From: Haloprofundus halophilus
Lineage (GTDB): Archaea; Halobacteriota; Halobacteria; Halobacteriales; Haloferacaceae
DNA: 64,000 nucleotides
NCBI RefSeq assembly: GCF_003439925.1
Contig: NZ_QQRR01000002.1
Location: forward strand, 496,001-560,000
Reading direction: 5' to 3'
Shown here: in pieces, positions 35,557 through 43,930 of the stretch
How positions within the stretch are numbered: position 1 is the first letter of the stretch
How the letters are laid out: each line of letters starts with the position of its first letter
Translations under genes and position numbers: made by a program
Notes under the pieces: model-generated
Databases searched by the model: none
Seen by the model: the letters and a program-made list of their open reading frames with translations, nothing else
Told to the model about the DNA's origin: nothing

Positions 35557-37632
35557 CTACGCCGACGGCGGCCGCTCCGTCGACCGCAGGTCGTCGGCGT
35601 CGAGCCCCAGGGAGCGACAGAGAAAGCCCCACTGCTCGGCCTGTTCGGTGACGTACATCGAGGTGGGTTTGCCGAGGCCGTGTCCCGCTTTCTCCTCGGT
35701 GCGGAGCAACACCGGTTCGTCGCCGGTGTTGACCGCCTGCAGTCGCGCGGTCATCTTCCGGGCGTGGCTCGGGTGGACGCGGGTGTCGCCGGCCGCCGTC
35801 GTGAACAGCGTCGCCGGGTACTCGGTCCGCTCGACGTTGTGGTACGGCGAGTACGCACGGATGTACTCGTAGTCGACGGGGTCGTCGGGGCTGCCGTACT
35901 CCGTCGTCCACGACGGACCGAGCAGGAAGTTGTGGAAGCGCAGCATGTCCAACAGCGGGACGAGACACAGCGCCGCGCCGAAGAGGTCCGGGCGTTGCGT
36001 GATGAGCGCACCGACGAGCAAGCCGCCGTTAGAGCCCCCGGAGACGGCGAGGCGGTCCGGGTTCGTGTACCGGCGCTCGACGAGGCCCTCGGCGACGGCG
36101 GTGGCGTCGTCGAACACGTTCTGTTTGTTCCCGCGTCGACCCGCCTCGTGCCACTGTTCGCCGAACTCCGCGCCGCCGCGCAGCGTCGCCGACACGTAGA
36201 CGCCGCCCGCTTCGAGAAACGGGACGGCAAAGCGGTTGAACGTCGGCGTGCGGTTGACCCGGAAGCCGCCGTAGCCCGTCAGAACCGTCGGGTTGTCGCC
36301 GTCCAGCTCGAGGTCCGAGCGGTGGACGACGAACGCCGGGATACGCGTGCCGTCGGCGGACTCGAACCACTCCTGTTTCACTTCGAGGTCGGCTTCGATT
36401 CCGACCTCGGGTTCGTCGAGCGTGCGCGTCTCCTCGGTTTCGAGGTCCGCACAGCAGACCCGCGGCGGGCGCTCGAACGACTCGACGGTGTAGAACAGCT
36501 CGCCGTCCCACGCGTACGTCCCGGCGACGGCGGCGTACTCGGGGAGGTCGATGCGACCGACGCGCTCGCCGTCGCGGGTGAACGTCGACAGCGCCGAGTG
36601 CGCGTTGCGGTGGTAGTGGGCGACGATTCGGTCGTCGCCGAGGGCGATGTCGCGGAGAATCTCCTTGTGTTCGGGGACGACGACGTCCATCTCGTCGGGG
36701 TGCGCGTCGCCAGAGAGCGCCGTCTCCACGTCGCAGCCGAGCAGTCGGGAACGCGGCGCGTCGAAGTCGGTGAGCAAGTAGAGGTAGCCGTCGCGGAGCG
36801 TCGGCTCGAACGTCGCGTCGAACTCCGTGACGACGGGGACGAGGTCCACCGGTTCGGTGCGTCCGGCGTCCGGCGTCTCGTCGAGCGCGTACACCTCGGA
36901 GCGGTCCCAGCCCTCGTAGTACTGGACGACGAGGACGTCGTCGTCGGTTTCGAGCACGGGCCAGACCTGCTCTTCGAAGTCGTCGACGACGAGCGCGTCG
37001 GTGTCGCTCGGCGACCCGAGCACGTGGTGTCTGATCTCTTTGTCGAGTTGGCGGACGCCGTCTCCCTCTCGGGTGCCGGTAGAGACGTAGTAGAAGCCGT
37101 CGGCGGTCCACGCGAAACCGGTCGCGGAGATGCGCCCGACGCCGACGAGTTCGTCGACCAGGTCGCCGGAGACGACGTCGATGATACGAACGTCGTACTG
37201 CTCGTCGCCGCCGGTAGCGACGCCGTAGGCGAGGAACTCGCCGTCGGGGTGCGGGACGAACCAGTCCATCGAGACGGTGCCGTCGTCGGACCACTCGTTG
37301 GGGTCGACGAGCGTCCGTCGGTCGCCGTCGAGCGAGTCCCGGACGCACAACACCGGCTGTTCGTCGTCGTGGGCTTTCACGCGCTGGAAGTAGCGGCCGG
37401 CCGCGGGCCGCACCGCCTCGTAGTCGGTGGCGCGAGCGAGTTCGTCGAACCGCGCTTCGAGAACGCGTCTCGCCGGAACGTCCAGCATAGACTCGGCGTA
37501 GGCGTTCTGTCGTTCGACCCACTCGCTGACTTCGGCAGACTCGGCTTCCAACCAGCGGTAGGGGTCGGTAACCTCCTCGCCGTGGAGGGTGTCGACCACC
37601 TCACGGCGCGGCGTCTGCGGAGGTTCGTGCAT
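35557..37632 (-). CDS. Prolyl oligopeptidase family serine peptidase (S9A)
   Basis: 691 residues, the normal POP length, with no signal peptide, so cytoplasmic. It starts MHEPPQTPRREVVDTLHGEE, then VTDPYRWLE, followed by a beta-propeller (about 70-400). The catalytic domain has GGFRVNRTPTFN, the Ser in SGGSNGGLL, the Asp in TAAGDTRVHPSH and the His in KAGHGLGKP. It cleaves short peptides after proline. The start is supported by TTATATAA at 37655-37662, 24-31 bases upstream. Confidence 0.92.
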   Translation of the reverse strand: MHEPPQTPRREVVDTLHGEEVTDPYRWLEAESAEVSEWVERQNAYAESMLDVPARRVLEARFDELARATDYEAVRPAAGRYFQRVKAHDDEQPVLCVRDSLDGDRRTLVDPNEWSDDGTVSMDWFVPHPDGEFLAYGVATGGDEQYDVRIIDVVSGDLVDELVGVGRISATGFAWTADGFYYVSTGTREGDGVRQLDKEIRHHVLGSPSDTDALVVDDFEEQVWPVLETDDDVLVVQYYEGWDRSEVYALDETPDAGRTEPVDLVPVVTEFDATFEPTLRDGYLYLLTDFDAPRSRLLGCDVETALSGDAHPDEMDVVVPEHKEILRDIALGDDRIVAHYHRNAHSALSTFTRDGERVGRIDLPEYAAVAGTYAWDGELFYTVESFERPPRVCCADLETEETRTLDEPEVGIEADLEVKQEWFESADGTRIPAFVVHRSDLELDGDNPTVLTGYGGFRVNRTPTFNRFAVPFLEAGGVYVSATLRGGAEFGEQWHEAGRRGNKQNVFDDATAVAEGLVERRYTNPDRLAVSGGSNGGLLVGALITQRPDLFGAALCLVPLLDMLRFHNFLLGPSWTTEYGSPDDPVDYEYIRAYSPYHNVERTEYPATLFTTAAGDTRVHPSHARKMTARLQAVNTGDEPVLLRTEEKAGHGLGKPTSMYVTEQAEQWGFLCRSLGLDADDLRSTERPPSA

Positions 37633-37808
37633 ACTTCGCGGTTGCGGACGCTCGTTATATAACTGTGGGCGTCGGTGATTCTCCGCCGGGGCCGGCGTGT
37701 ACCGCGGTTCGACGCGTTCGAGCGGCCGTTTCGTCGCGCCCTCGTCGGCGGCCCGTCGGCGGCTCGTCGGCAACTCGTTCGACGGCGGGCGGCCTTCGAA
37801 TAATAACG

Positions 37809-37815
37809 ATTAATA
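37809..37815 (+). promoter_or_regulatory. TATA-like box of the NikR-type gene
   Basis: GATTAAT, 25-31 bases before ATG 37839. TTAATA occurs twice (37810 and 37832), flanking the expected start site. That could also be part of a regulator site, but no convincing long dyad is visible. Confidence 0.4.
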
Positions 37816-37838
37816 GCTCAAGGGCAGTGAGTTAATAC

Positions 37839-38267
37839 ATGACCGTCGTCAGCGTCTCCATGCCGGAGGAACTGTTGGCACGCATCGACGCGTTCGCCGA
37901 GGACCACGGCTACACCGGCCGCAGCGAGGTCGTCCGCGAAGCCTCCCGCAACCTCCTCGGCGAGTTCGAGGACACGCGCTTGGAAGACCGCGAACTCATG
38001 GGCGTCGTCACCGTCGTCTTCGACTACGAGACGACGAGCGTCGAAGAGCGGATGATGCACCTGCGCCACGAACACGAGAGTCTCGTCGCCTCGAACTTCC
38101 ACAGTCACGTCGGCGCGCACTACTGTATGGAACTGTTCGTCCTCGAAGGGACGCTCGAAGAGATTTCGACGTTCGTCGGCAAGGTCCGCGCGACCAGAGA
38201 CACGCTCTCCGTCGACTACTCGGTGATGCCCGTCGACAAGTTCGGCCCGCTGGCCGACGTCGAGTGA
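37839..38267 (+). CDS. nikR: NikR-type nickel-responsive transcriptional regulator
   Basis: 142 residues. The N-terminal ribbon-helix-helix ([20 protein letters not shown], then [14 protein letters not shown]) binds DNA; the C-terminal ACT-like domain binds metal. In [11 protein letters not shown] the spacing H-x-H-x5-C, and an upstream His 11 residues before the first, reproduce the NikR square-planar Ni site (His76, His87, His89, Cys95 in E. coli). It normally represses nickel uptake. It converges on a zinc-type ABC transporter 79 bases away, so its target could be that operon or a nickel gene elsewhere. Confidence 0.88.
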   Translation: MTVVSVSMPEELLARIDAFAEDHGYTGRSEVVREASRNLLGEFEDTRLEDRELMGVVTVVFDYETTSVEERMMHLRHEHESLVASNFHSHVGAHYCMELFVLEGTLEEISTFVGKVRATRDTLSVDYSVMPVDKFGPLADVE

Positions 38268-38345
38268 GGCGGTCGCTTTCCTGCGCGGTGTCCGGTCGCG
38301 GTAGTGAGGCGGTTGCGGTAGAGAGCCGACTGTGTCGCAGCGATG

Positions 38346-39347
38346 TTACGGCCGGCCCTCTGCGTTTCTGACGTCCCCGCCGTCGGCGGTGGCCTCGGTC
38401 GCCGTCTCGGAGCGCCGGGGGGCGACCCGGTCGCCGACGACGGCGACGGCGTAGAGGCCGATGGCGACGAGGACGATGGCCCCGCCGGCGGCGACGCCGT
38501 ACTGGTAGGAGGCCGCGAGGCCGAGGAGGACGGCCAGTTCGCCGACGACGACGGCGACGAGCACCGACTCGCGGAAGCTGCGGGCGACCTGCGCCGCGGC
38601 GGCGACGGGGACGACGAGCATCGCCGCGACGAGGATGACGCCCATAATCTGCATGGCGGCGACGACCACGAGCGCCGTCAGCATCACCATCAGGCGGTTG
38701 TACAGCGGGACGTTCACCCGGGCGACGCGTGCGGCCGTCTCGTCGAACGTGACGAACAGGAGCTGTTTGTACGTCAGGCCGACGACGCCGACGACGAGCG
38801 CGCTGAGCAACAGCAGCACCGAGGCGTTCTCCAGCGTCACCGTCGAGAGACTGCCGAAGAGGTACTGGCTGATACCGACGGCGATACCGCCGTCGGTGAG
38901 ACTGATGACGACCGTTCCGAGCGCGAAGCCGCCCGAGAGGACGATGGCCATCGAGACGTCGCCGTAAGCGTCGGTGTAGTCGGCGATGAGTTCGATGAGT
39001 AGCGCCGAGAGGACGGCGACGACGAGCGCCGTCACGTACGGCGAGACGCCGATTTCGAACGCCGACCCGAGAAACAGCCCGATAGCGACGCCCGCGAAGG
39101 CGGTGTGCGCCAGCGTGTCGCCGATGAACGCCATCTCGCGGTGGACGAGGAAACTGCCGACGAGCGGCGCGACGACGCCGACGCAGAGGCCGGCGACGAA
39201 CGCCTGTTGCATGAACTGATAGCAGAGAATCTCGAAACCGAGCGGTCGCGTCGCCGCGCACATCCCGTCGCCGAACAGCTGCACTAACCGGTTCACGAAC
39301 TCCAAGAGGAGCACGGTCGAACTCTGTGGGAGCGGCGCGGCGGTCAT
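38346..39347 (-). CDS. Metal ABC transporter permease (ZnuB-like)
   Basis: 333 residues with about nine membrane segments; ABC-3 family. MQQAFVAGLCVGVVAPLVGS, FLVHREMAFIGDTLAHTAFA and VVAAMQIMGVILVAAMLVVP are typical. A short polar tail follows. It forms the channel for Zn2+ or Mn2+ import. The start overlaps the ATPase stop by four bases (39344-39347). An alternative start within the first 30 residues is possible, since the N-terminus is longer than in bacterial ZnuB. Confidence 0.9.
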   Translation of the reverse strand: MTAAPLPQSSTVLLLEFVNRLVQLFGDGMCAATRPLGFEILCYQFMQQAFVAGLCVGVVAPLVGSFLVHREMAFIGDTLAHTAFAGVAIGLFLGSAFEIGVSPYVTALVVAVLSALLIELIADYTDAYGDVSMAIVLSGGFALGTVVISLTDGGIAVGISQYLFGSLSTVTLENASVLLLLSALVVGVVGLTYKQLLFVTFDETAARVARVNVPLYNRLMVMLTALVVVAAMQIMGVILVAAMLVVPVAAAAQVARSFRESVLVAVVVGELAVLLGLAASYQYGVAAGGAIVLVAIGLYAVAVVGDRVAPRRSETATEATADGGDVRNAEGRP

Positions 39348-40144
39348 GGTTGCGAGCGGGTGCTGTCGTGGCTGTGGTCGTGGGTGTGGTCGTGGGCGTG
39401 GTCGTGGCTGTGGTCGTGTTCCAGCATCCGCTGGTTCGCGCCGTACGCCCGCGAGAGCGCGTCGCTCTCGGCGAAGCCCGAAGGCTCGCCGTGGAAGAAC
39501 AGCCGACGGTTCAGGCAGGCGACGGTGGTCGCGTGCTCGGTGACGACGCCGATGTCGTGTTCGATGAGCACGACGGTCAGGCCGTCATCGTTGAGGTCCC
39601 GGAGGAGGTCGTAGAACGCCTCTCTGGAGTCGGCGTCGACGCCGACGGCGGGTTCGTCCAGCGCGAGCAGGTCCGCCTCTCCCGCGAGCGCGCGAGCGAT
39701 GAACACGCGCTGTCGCTGCCCGCCCGAGAGGTGCGCGAGACGGCGGTCGGCGAGCTCGGCGACGCCGACGGTGTCGAGCGCGTCGGCGACGATGCGGCGG
39801 TCTTCCGCGCCGAGTCGACCGAAGCCGACGTGGGGGTAGCGACCCATCTCGACGACTTCGCGGACGGTGATGGGCATCTCCGTCGCGGCGTTGGCGACGT
39901 CCTGGGCGACGTAGCCGAGGCGCTCCCCCGCGTCGAACGACCGCGCGGACTCGCCGAACAGTTCGACGGTCCCCGCGTCGGGGCTGGCGAGTCCGAGCAT
40001 CAGTCGCAGGAGCGTGCTCTTACCGGAGCCGTTCGGCCCGACGAGGCCGAGGAACTCGCCCTCCTCGACGCTGAGCGACACGTCTTCGACGACCGGCGTG
40101 TCGGTGTAGCCGAACGTGACGTCGGATAGCTCGATTGCGGTCAT
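39344..40144 (-). CDS. Metal ABC transporter ATP-binding protein, His-rich tail
   Basis: 266 residues. Walker A GPNGSGKST (36-44), signature LSGGQRQRV, Walker B LLALDEPAVGVD, switch His in LIEHD. After residue 240 a tail of alternating His and Asp (DHSHDHAHDHTHDHSHD) extends beyond the normal ZnuC end and could bind zinc or nickel on the cytoplasmic face. It powers uptake by the neighbouring permease. Middle gene of the operon. Confidence 0.9.
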   Translation of the reverse strand: MTAIELSDVTFGYTDTPVVEDVSLSVEEGEFLGLVGPNGSGKSTLLRLMLGLASPDAGTVELFGESARSFDAGERLGYVAQDVANAATEMPITVREVVEMGRYPHVGFGRLGAEDRRIVADALDTVGVAELADRRLAHLSGGQRQRVFIARALAGEADLLALDEPAVGVDADSREAFYDLLRDLNDDGLTVVLIEHDIGVVTEHATTVACLNRRLFFHGEPSGFAESDALSRAYGANQRMLEHDHSHDHAHDHTHDHSHDSTRSQP

Positions 40145-40147
40145 ACG

Positions 40148-40336
40148 TTACTGGCGTCCGTCCCCTCGGTGGCGATCGTCTCTGCGTTCACTCGTCTCTC
40201 CATCTCTGCGTTCACTCGTCTCTCCATCTCTGCGTTCACCCATCTCTTCATCTCTGCGTTCACCCGTCTCTTCGTCCGCTCCGACGGTGCCGCGGGTGAA
40301 GCGTCTGACGGAACGGCCGTGTCGACCGGCGTTCAT
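40148..40336 (-). CDS. Possible small repeat protein between transporter genes
   Basis: A 62-codon frame starts at an ATG that overlaps the stop of the binding-protein gene (ATGA at 40333-40336) and ends three bases before the ATPase start. Its C-terminal half is a fourfold octapeptide close to GETSERRD, encoded by the 24-bp tandem repeat. The coupling geometry matches real operon genes, but the sequence is highly charged and low-complexity. It may instead be a slippage-expanded spacer. Confidence 0.3.
   Translation of the reverse strand: MNAGRHGRSVRRFTRGTVGADEETGERRDEEMGERRDGETSERRDGETSERRDDRHRGDGRQ
40178..40273. repeat. 24-bp tandem repeat, four copies
   Basis: Four contiguous 24-base units (consensus ATCTCTGCGTTCACTCGTCT plus CTCC) at 40178, 40202, 40226 and 40250, with one to three differences each. 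The unit is a multiple of three, so the frame through it stays open. It lies between the binding-protein and ATPase genes of the metal transporter. Confidence 0.9.
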
Positions 40337-41388
40337 TCTGCCCCGAGCGCGGTCTCGAGGCTGCCGAGGTTCACCTCTCGCATCACCTCGACGTACCCCC
40401 ACCCCTTCTCGTTCCACTCCTCGGTCACGCCCGGAATCGACGTGACCGGGAGGGTATCCTCGGCGTCGGTCTCTTCGACCAGCTGTCGAGCGGCGCGGTC
40501 GGACTCGAACACGGGCGCGAAGACGTGCGTGATGCCGTGCTCCTCGACGAGCCCCTGTGCCCGTGTGATGTCCTGCGCCGACGGTTGGTCGTCGGGCGAG
40601 AGGCCGGTCAGCGCGTGGACGTGGAACCCGTAGCGGTCGTCGAGATACTGGAGCGCGTTGTGTCCGGCGACGAGGACGTCGTCGCGCTGTCGCCCCGACA
40701 GCCTCTCCTCGAACGTCGCGTCGAGTTCTTCGAGCGTCTGAACGTAAGCGTCGGCGTTCTCGGCGTAGACGTCGGCGTTCGACTCGTCGAACTCGGCGAA
40801 GCCGTCTCTGATGGTCTCGACTGCAGTCGCCGCGCGCGTGGGGTCCAGCCAGAAGTGGGGGTCCGCATCGCTGTGCTCGTGTTCGCGGCCGCCACTGTCC
40901 TCGGACTCGTTGTGATGCTCCTCTTCGTGAGTTTCGTTCTGATGCGCTTCGTCGCCGTGGTCGTCGCCGTGGTCGTCGCCGTCGCTCGGAGCACCGAGCA
41001 AGTCGACCCCATGACGCGCTTCGATGACAGCCACGTCGCTCTCTGCGTCTTCGAGGTTCGTGACGACGTTGTCCGCCCACGGCTGGAACCCCTCGCCCAT
41101 GTAGACGAACGCGTCCGACTGCAACACCGTTCGCTGGAGGTCCGGTCCGGGTTCCCATCCGTGGCCGTGCTGGCCGAACGGAACGAGGTTCTCGACGGCG
41201 GCCGCGTCGCCGGCGACGCTCGACGCGAAATCCGAGAGGACGAAGAAAGACGCCTGCGCCGTCGGCTCGTCCTCCCCGTTCGCCCCGCTGGACCCCCCGC
41301 TCGCGTTCGTATCCGTACACCCGGCGAGTGCCGCGGTCAGGAGCCCGGCGCCCATCCCCAGGACATCTCTGCGGTTGTGAAGACTCAT
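40333..41388 (-). CDS. Metal ABC transporter substrate-binding lipoprotein (ZnuA-like)
   Basis: 351 residues. A Tat-like start (HNRRDVLGMGAG) and a lipobox (AALAGC) anchor it outside the membrane. Two lobes carry the metal ligands: His in GQHGHGWEPGPDL, His in DPHFWLDPT and the C-terminal lobe (HVFAPVFESDRAARQLVEET). A His/Asp/Glu-rich loop (about 135-170; GDDHGDDHGDEAHQ, EEEHH) is typical of zinc-specific members. It captures zinc (or another divalent ion) for the permease. First gene of the operon. Confidence 0.9.
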   Translation of the reverse strand: MSLHNRRDVLGMGAGLLTAALAGCTDTNASGGSSGANGEDEPTAQASFFVLSDFASSVAGDAAAVENLVPFGQHGHGWEPGPDLQRTVLQSDAFVYMGEGFQPWADNVVTNLEDAESDVAVIEARHGVDLLGAPSDGDDHGDDHGDEAHQNETHEEEHHNESEDSGGREHEHSDADPHFWLDPTRAATAVETIRDGFAEFDESNADVYAENADAYVQTLEELDATFEERLSGRQRDDVLVAGHNALQYLDDRYGFHVHALTGLSPDDQPSAQDITRAQGLVEEHGITHVFAPVFESDRAARQLVEETDAEDTLPVTSIPGVTEEWNEKGWGYVEVMREVNLGSLETALGAE

Positions 41389-41389
41389 G

Positions 41390-41424
41390 CTCTGGTTACT
41401 AATCCGCCCTCTCTGGTTAATAAG
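41390..41424 (-). promoter_or_regulatory. Promoter and direct repeat ahead of the metal transporter operon
   Basis: TTATTAAC (41417-41424) is the probable TATA box. The nonamer TAACCAGAG (minus strand) occurs at 41390-41398 and 41411-41419, exactly 21 bases apart (two helical turns), overlapping the TATA box and the start site. This spacing suits a repressor binding on one DNA face, for example a metal-responsive regulator. Function inferred only. Confidence 0.4.
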
Positions 41425-41635
41425 TTCTACTATCCAGTTGTGAACTGTTGTTAGCTGGTGGCGAAAGTGTATGAGAAGAGAGGCGGAGAACGACGCGACG
41501 AGGACCGAGCCGTCACTGTTGGGCGGGAAAGAATCGACACCGGCGACGGACTCTCGGTGACCAGCGAGACATCCGGAGGTAACTACCGAGAGGAGTGCAC
41601 ACACGAGAGGGAGTCGAAGAGGAGGAGCCGCTCGT

Positions 41636-43141
41636 CTACCGACCGAACATCTGGCGCATCATCGGATGCATCTCCATGAGCTGCTCCTCGGCGATCTCCT
41701 CGTACAGTTTGTACGTGATGGAGACCGTCAGCAGCAGACCCGTCCCGGAGACCTGGCCGATGGTACCGAGCATGTTCGCCATGACGGCGAGCAGGCCGAC
41801 GAGCGCGCCGCCGATGACCGTCACCTGCGGGATGTAGCGCTCCATCACTTTCTCTATGACCTGCGGGTTACGACGGAACCCGGGGATCTGCATCCCGGAG
41901 TTCTGAATCTGTCGCGCCGTCGACTCCGGGCCCATCCCGGTCGTCTCGACCCAGAAGATGGCGAATATCGCGCCGCCGATGACCATGAACGTCAGGTCGA
42001 TGGCGACCCGGATGAGAATCTGCCACGGCTCCGCCGCCGTCCCGGCGAGGAACCAGAGCCAGTCCTGCGGGGCCTGAATCGGCGCGAAGTAGTAGAACAG
42101 TCCGCCTACGGGCTGTCCGTCGGAGCCGTACTGACCGAGCCACGGCATCGACGTCCCGAACAGCGTAATCGCGTTAGCGCCGGCGGGACTCTGCGAGTAG
42201 AGGATGCGGCCGAGGAACTGGACGTTCGCCTGCAGCGCGCGGACGAGAATCATCGGCAGGACGGACGCGTAGATGAGCTTCACGGGGAAGCGCCCGCGAG
42301 CGCCCTTTACGCGGGCGTGGCTGAGCGGAATCTCGACGCGGACGGATTCGGCGTAGACGACGATGGCGAAGATGAGCACCGTCGTGAACAAGGCGAGAAT
42401 CTGTCCCGGTTGGAACAGTAGCGCCTGGATACCCGCACCGGTGAGTAACTGACCGTCGGCCAGTTGCTGCGAGCCGGTGAGGATACCGATCCACGTCGGG
42501 ATGAAGCCGGGCGCGCCGCCGAGCGACGGCCACGCGAACAGCCCGCCGACGAGCTGCTGGCTCACGCCGGCGATGATGAACAGCCCGACACCGGAGCCGA
42601 CGCCCCACTTGCTCACGATCTCGTCCATGAACAGGATGAGGACGCCGCCGACGAATATCTGGGCGAACAGCAGCGTTCTCACGCCGGTCGCCGAGATTCC
42701 GAGCGCCTCGGCGACGGCCTGACTCGGCGGGAGGAAGTTCCCGGCGAACACCATCGGGATGCCCGTCAGACAGATCATCACGACGACGAGGAACTTCTGC
42801 AGTCCCTGATAGAGGATCTGGTCGCGCGGGTCGTTCGTGTCGAGTCCCAGCAGGTCCGCACCACCGAGCAACTGGAGGACGATGCTCGCGGTGACGATGG
42901 GACCGATACCCAACTGTAGAATCGACCCCTGCGCCCCGGCGAGGATAGACCGGAAGCGTCCGAACAGGTCGCTTTGCGTCGAAACGTCTAACCCGAAGAG
43001 GGTGACGTTCGTGAGGAAGAAGTACAACACGAGAATCCCGGCGGTCCAGCCGAGCTTGCGCCGGAAGGGTACGTGCCCCTCCGGACGCTCGACTGCGGGC
43101 ATCCGCGTTAAAACTGGTTCGGCCGTCTCTTTCCAACCCAT
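41636..43141 (-). CDS. secY: Preprotein translocase subunit SecY
   Basis: 501 residues, ten membrane segments. The N-terminal MGWKETAEPVLTRMPAVERP is the archaeal SecY start; GVGSGVGLFIIAGVSQQLVG, PLSHARVKGARGRFPVKLIY and MVIGGAIFAIFWVETTGMGP are conserved. It forms the protein-conducting channel. A TACAAATC box (43164-43171, minus strand) about 25 bases upstream supports the start. It stands alone rather than behind rpl15. Confidence 0.95.
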   Translation of the reverse strand: MGWKETAEPVLTRMPAVERPEGHVPFRRKLGWTAGILVLYFFLTNVTLFGLDVSTQSDLFGRFRSILAGAQGSILQLGIGPIVTASIVLQLLGGADLLGLDTNDPRDQILYQGLQKFLVVVMICLTGIPMVFAGNFLPPSQAVAEALGISATGVRTLLFAQIFVGGVLILFMDEIVSKWGVGSGVGLFIIAGVSQQLVGGLFAWPSLGGAPGFIPTWIGILTGSQQLADGQLLTGAGIQALLFQPGQILALFTTVLIFAIVVYAESVRVEIPLSHARVKGARGRFPVKLIYASVLPMILVRALQANVQFLGRILYSQSPAGANAITLFGTSMPWLGQYGSDGQPVGGLFYYFAPIQAPQDWLWFLAGTAAEPWQILIRVAIDLTFMVIGGAIFAIFWVETTGMGPESTARQIQNSGMQIPGFRRNPQVIEKVMERYIPQVTVIGGALVGLLAVMANMLGTIGQVSGTGLLLTVSITYKLYEEIAEEQLMEMHPMMRQMFGR

Positions 43142-43317
43142 ATACCGGCTACTTCGCATCGGGATTTGTATGTTCTTCGCTTTTGTTGCCGGCCGGTTGT
43201 GGACTGGTATCATCGGCCGAGTAACGAGAATCAGACGCCGAAATCGGTAGACTGGAAGCCGTTCGCCGAGTCGTTCGCCGAACTACGGGAGGCGAGTCGA
43301 CCCGTCAGCGACGCACG

Positions 43318-43335
43318 CCCCCGATACCGAGTGAA
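43318..43335 (-). promoter_or_regulatory. ORB-like element A
   Basis: Minus strand TTCACTCGGTATCGGGGG; left-most copy, one base longer in the middle than the others. G-run points away from the AT-rich tract. Confidence 0.6.
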
Positions 43336-43387
43336 TTCGACCGAACGGTAGTCGTCGTCTGCGCTCGGCGGGATGTACCGGTGTCTC

Positions 43388-43513
43388 CTACCGAGAGTAC
43401 TGCACTCGGGGCGTTACATTCGGAACACTACATTCGGAGCGTTACATTCGGAATACTGCAATTGGAACACCACGTCCGGAACACCACGTCCGGAACACCG
43501 TACTCGGAGCGCG
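43388..43513. repeat. 14-bp tandem array, about nine units
   Basis: Contiguous 14-base units related to ACATTCGGAACACT. Units at 43416, 43430 and 43444 share ACATTCGGA; those at 43472 and 43486 are identical (ACGTCCGGAACACC); the outer units are degenerate. It lies between ORB-like elements A and B. An iteron-like protein-binding array or simple slippage DNA are both possible. Confidence 0.85.
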
Positions 43514-43576
43514 GTTTCGCGACCGCGTCGACGAACGGCGACGACCTCGGTGACGCTCAGGCTCTGCGACCGCTGT

Positions 43577-43597
43577 CACCCCTCGAACCGAGTGAAA
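43577..43597 (-). promoter_or_regulatory. ORB-like element B
   Basis: Minus strand TTTCACTCGGTTCGAGGGGT plus G; it matches element C at 19 of 21 positions in inverted orientation. It flanks the AT-rich tract on the left. Confidence 0.65.
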
Positions 43598-43648
43598 CGC
43601 TTCACGAGCGCACCACGACTGTAGCCGAAACAGTACCGGGTTCTCGCG

Positions 43649-43697
43649 TATATTATATATTTATCTATACAAGCAAAAACAACAACAGAAATTTTCA
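43649..43697. other. AT-rich tract, candidate DNA unwinding element
   Basis: About 49 bases of mostly A and T (TATTATATATTTATCTATAC followed by AAGCAAAAACAACAACAGAA) in an otherwise GC-rich genome, lying between the inverted ORB-like elements. Low melting stability fits the unwinding element of an origin. Confidence 0.65.
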
Positions 43698-43824
43698 CAG
43701 TTCGCCGACTCGAACCGCAAAACAGAGGCTTTTCTCATCACCGTGACAGTGTGGAGCACGGAGTATATATACGGGCGGCGTTCGCTCGGGTTCTCGACGA
43801 CTCTCCCACCCCATTCACTCACCA

Positions 43825-43845
43825 TTTCACTCGGTACGGGGGGTG
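43825..43845 (+). promoter_or_regulatory. ORB-like element C
   Basis: TTTCACTCGGTACGGGGGGT plus G, followed by a second G-run (to 43849). The best G-string of the four; oriented away from the AT-rich tract. Confidence 0.65.
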
Positions 43846-43914
43846 GGGGATTACCGCTCCCGCGGCTTCCGACCCGGACGGCGTTCCCGTGCCGTCGTTT
43901 GGAATGGGTCGAAC

Positions 43915-43930
43915 TTCACTCGGTACGAGG
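43915..43930 (+). promoter_or_regulatory. ORB-like element D
   Basis: TTCACTCGGTACGAGG, a weaker fourth copy ending just before the orc1 promoter box (TTTTATC at 43938-43944). It could also let Orc1 bind at its own promoter. Confidence 0.5.

Noticed and set aside
43388-43513. CRISPR array
   Set aside because: The repeats are 14 bp and directly adjacent, with no spacers, and no cas genes are near.
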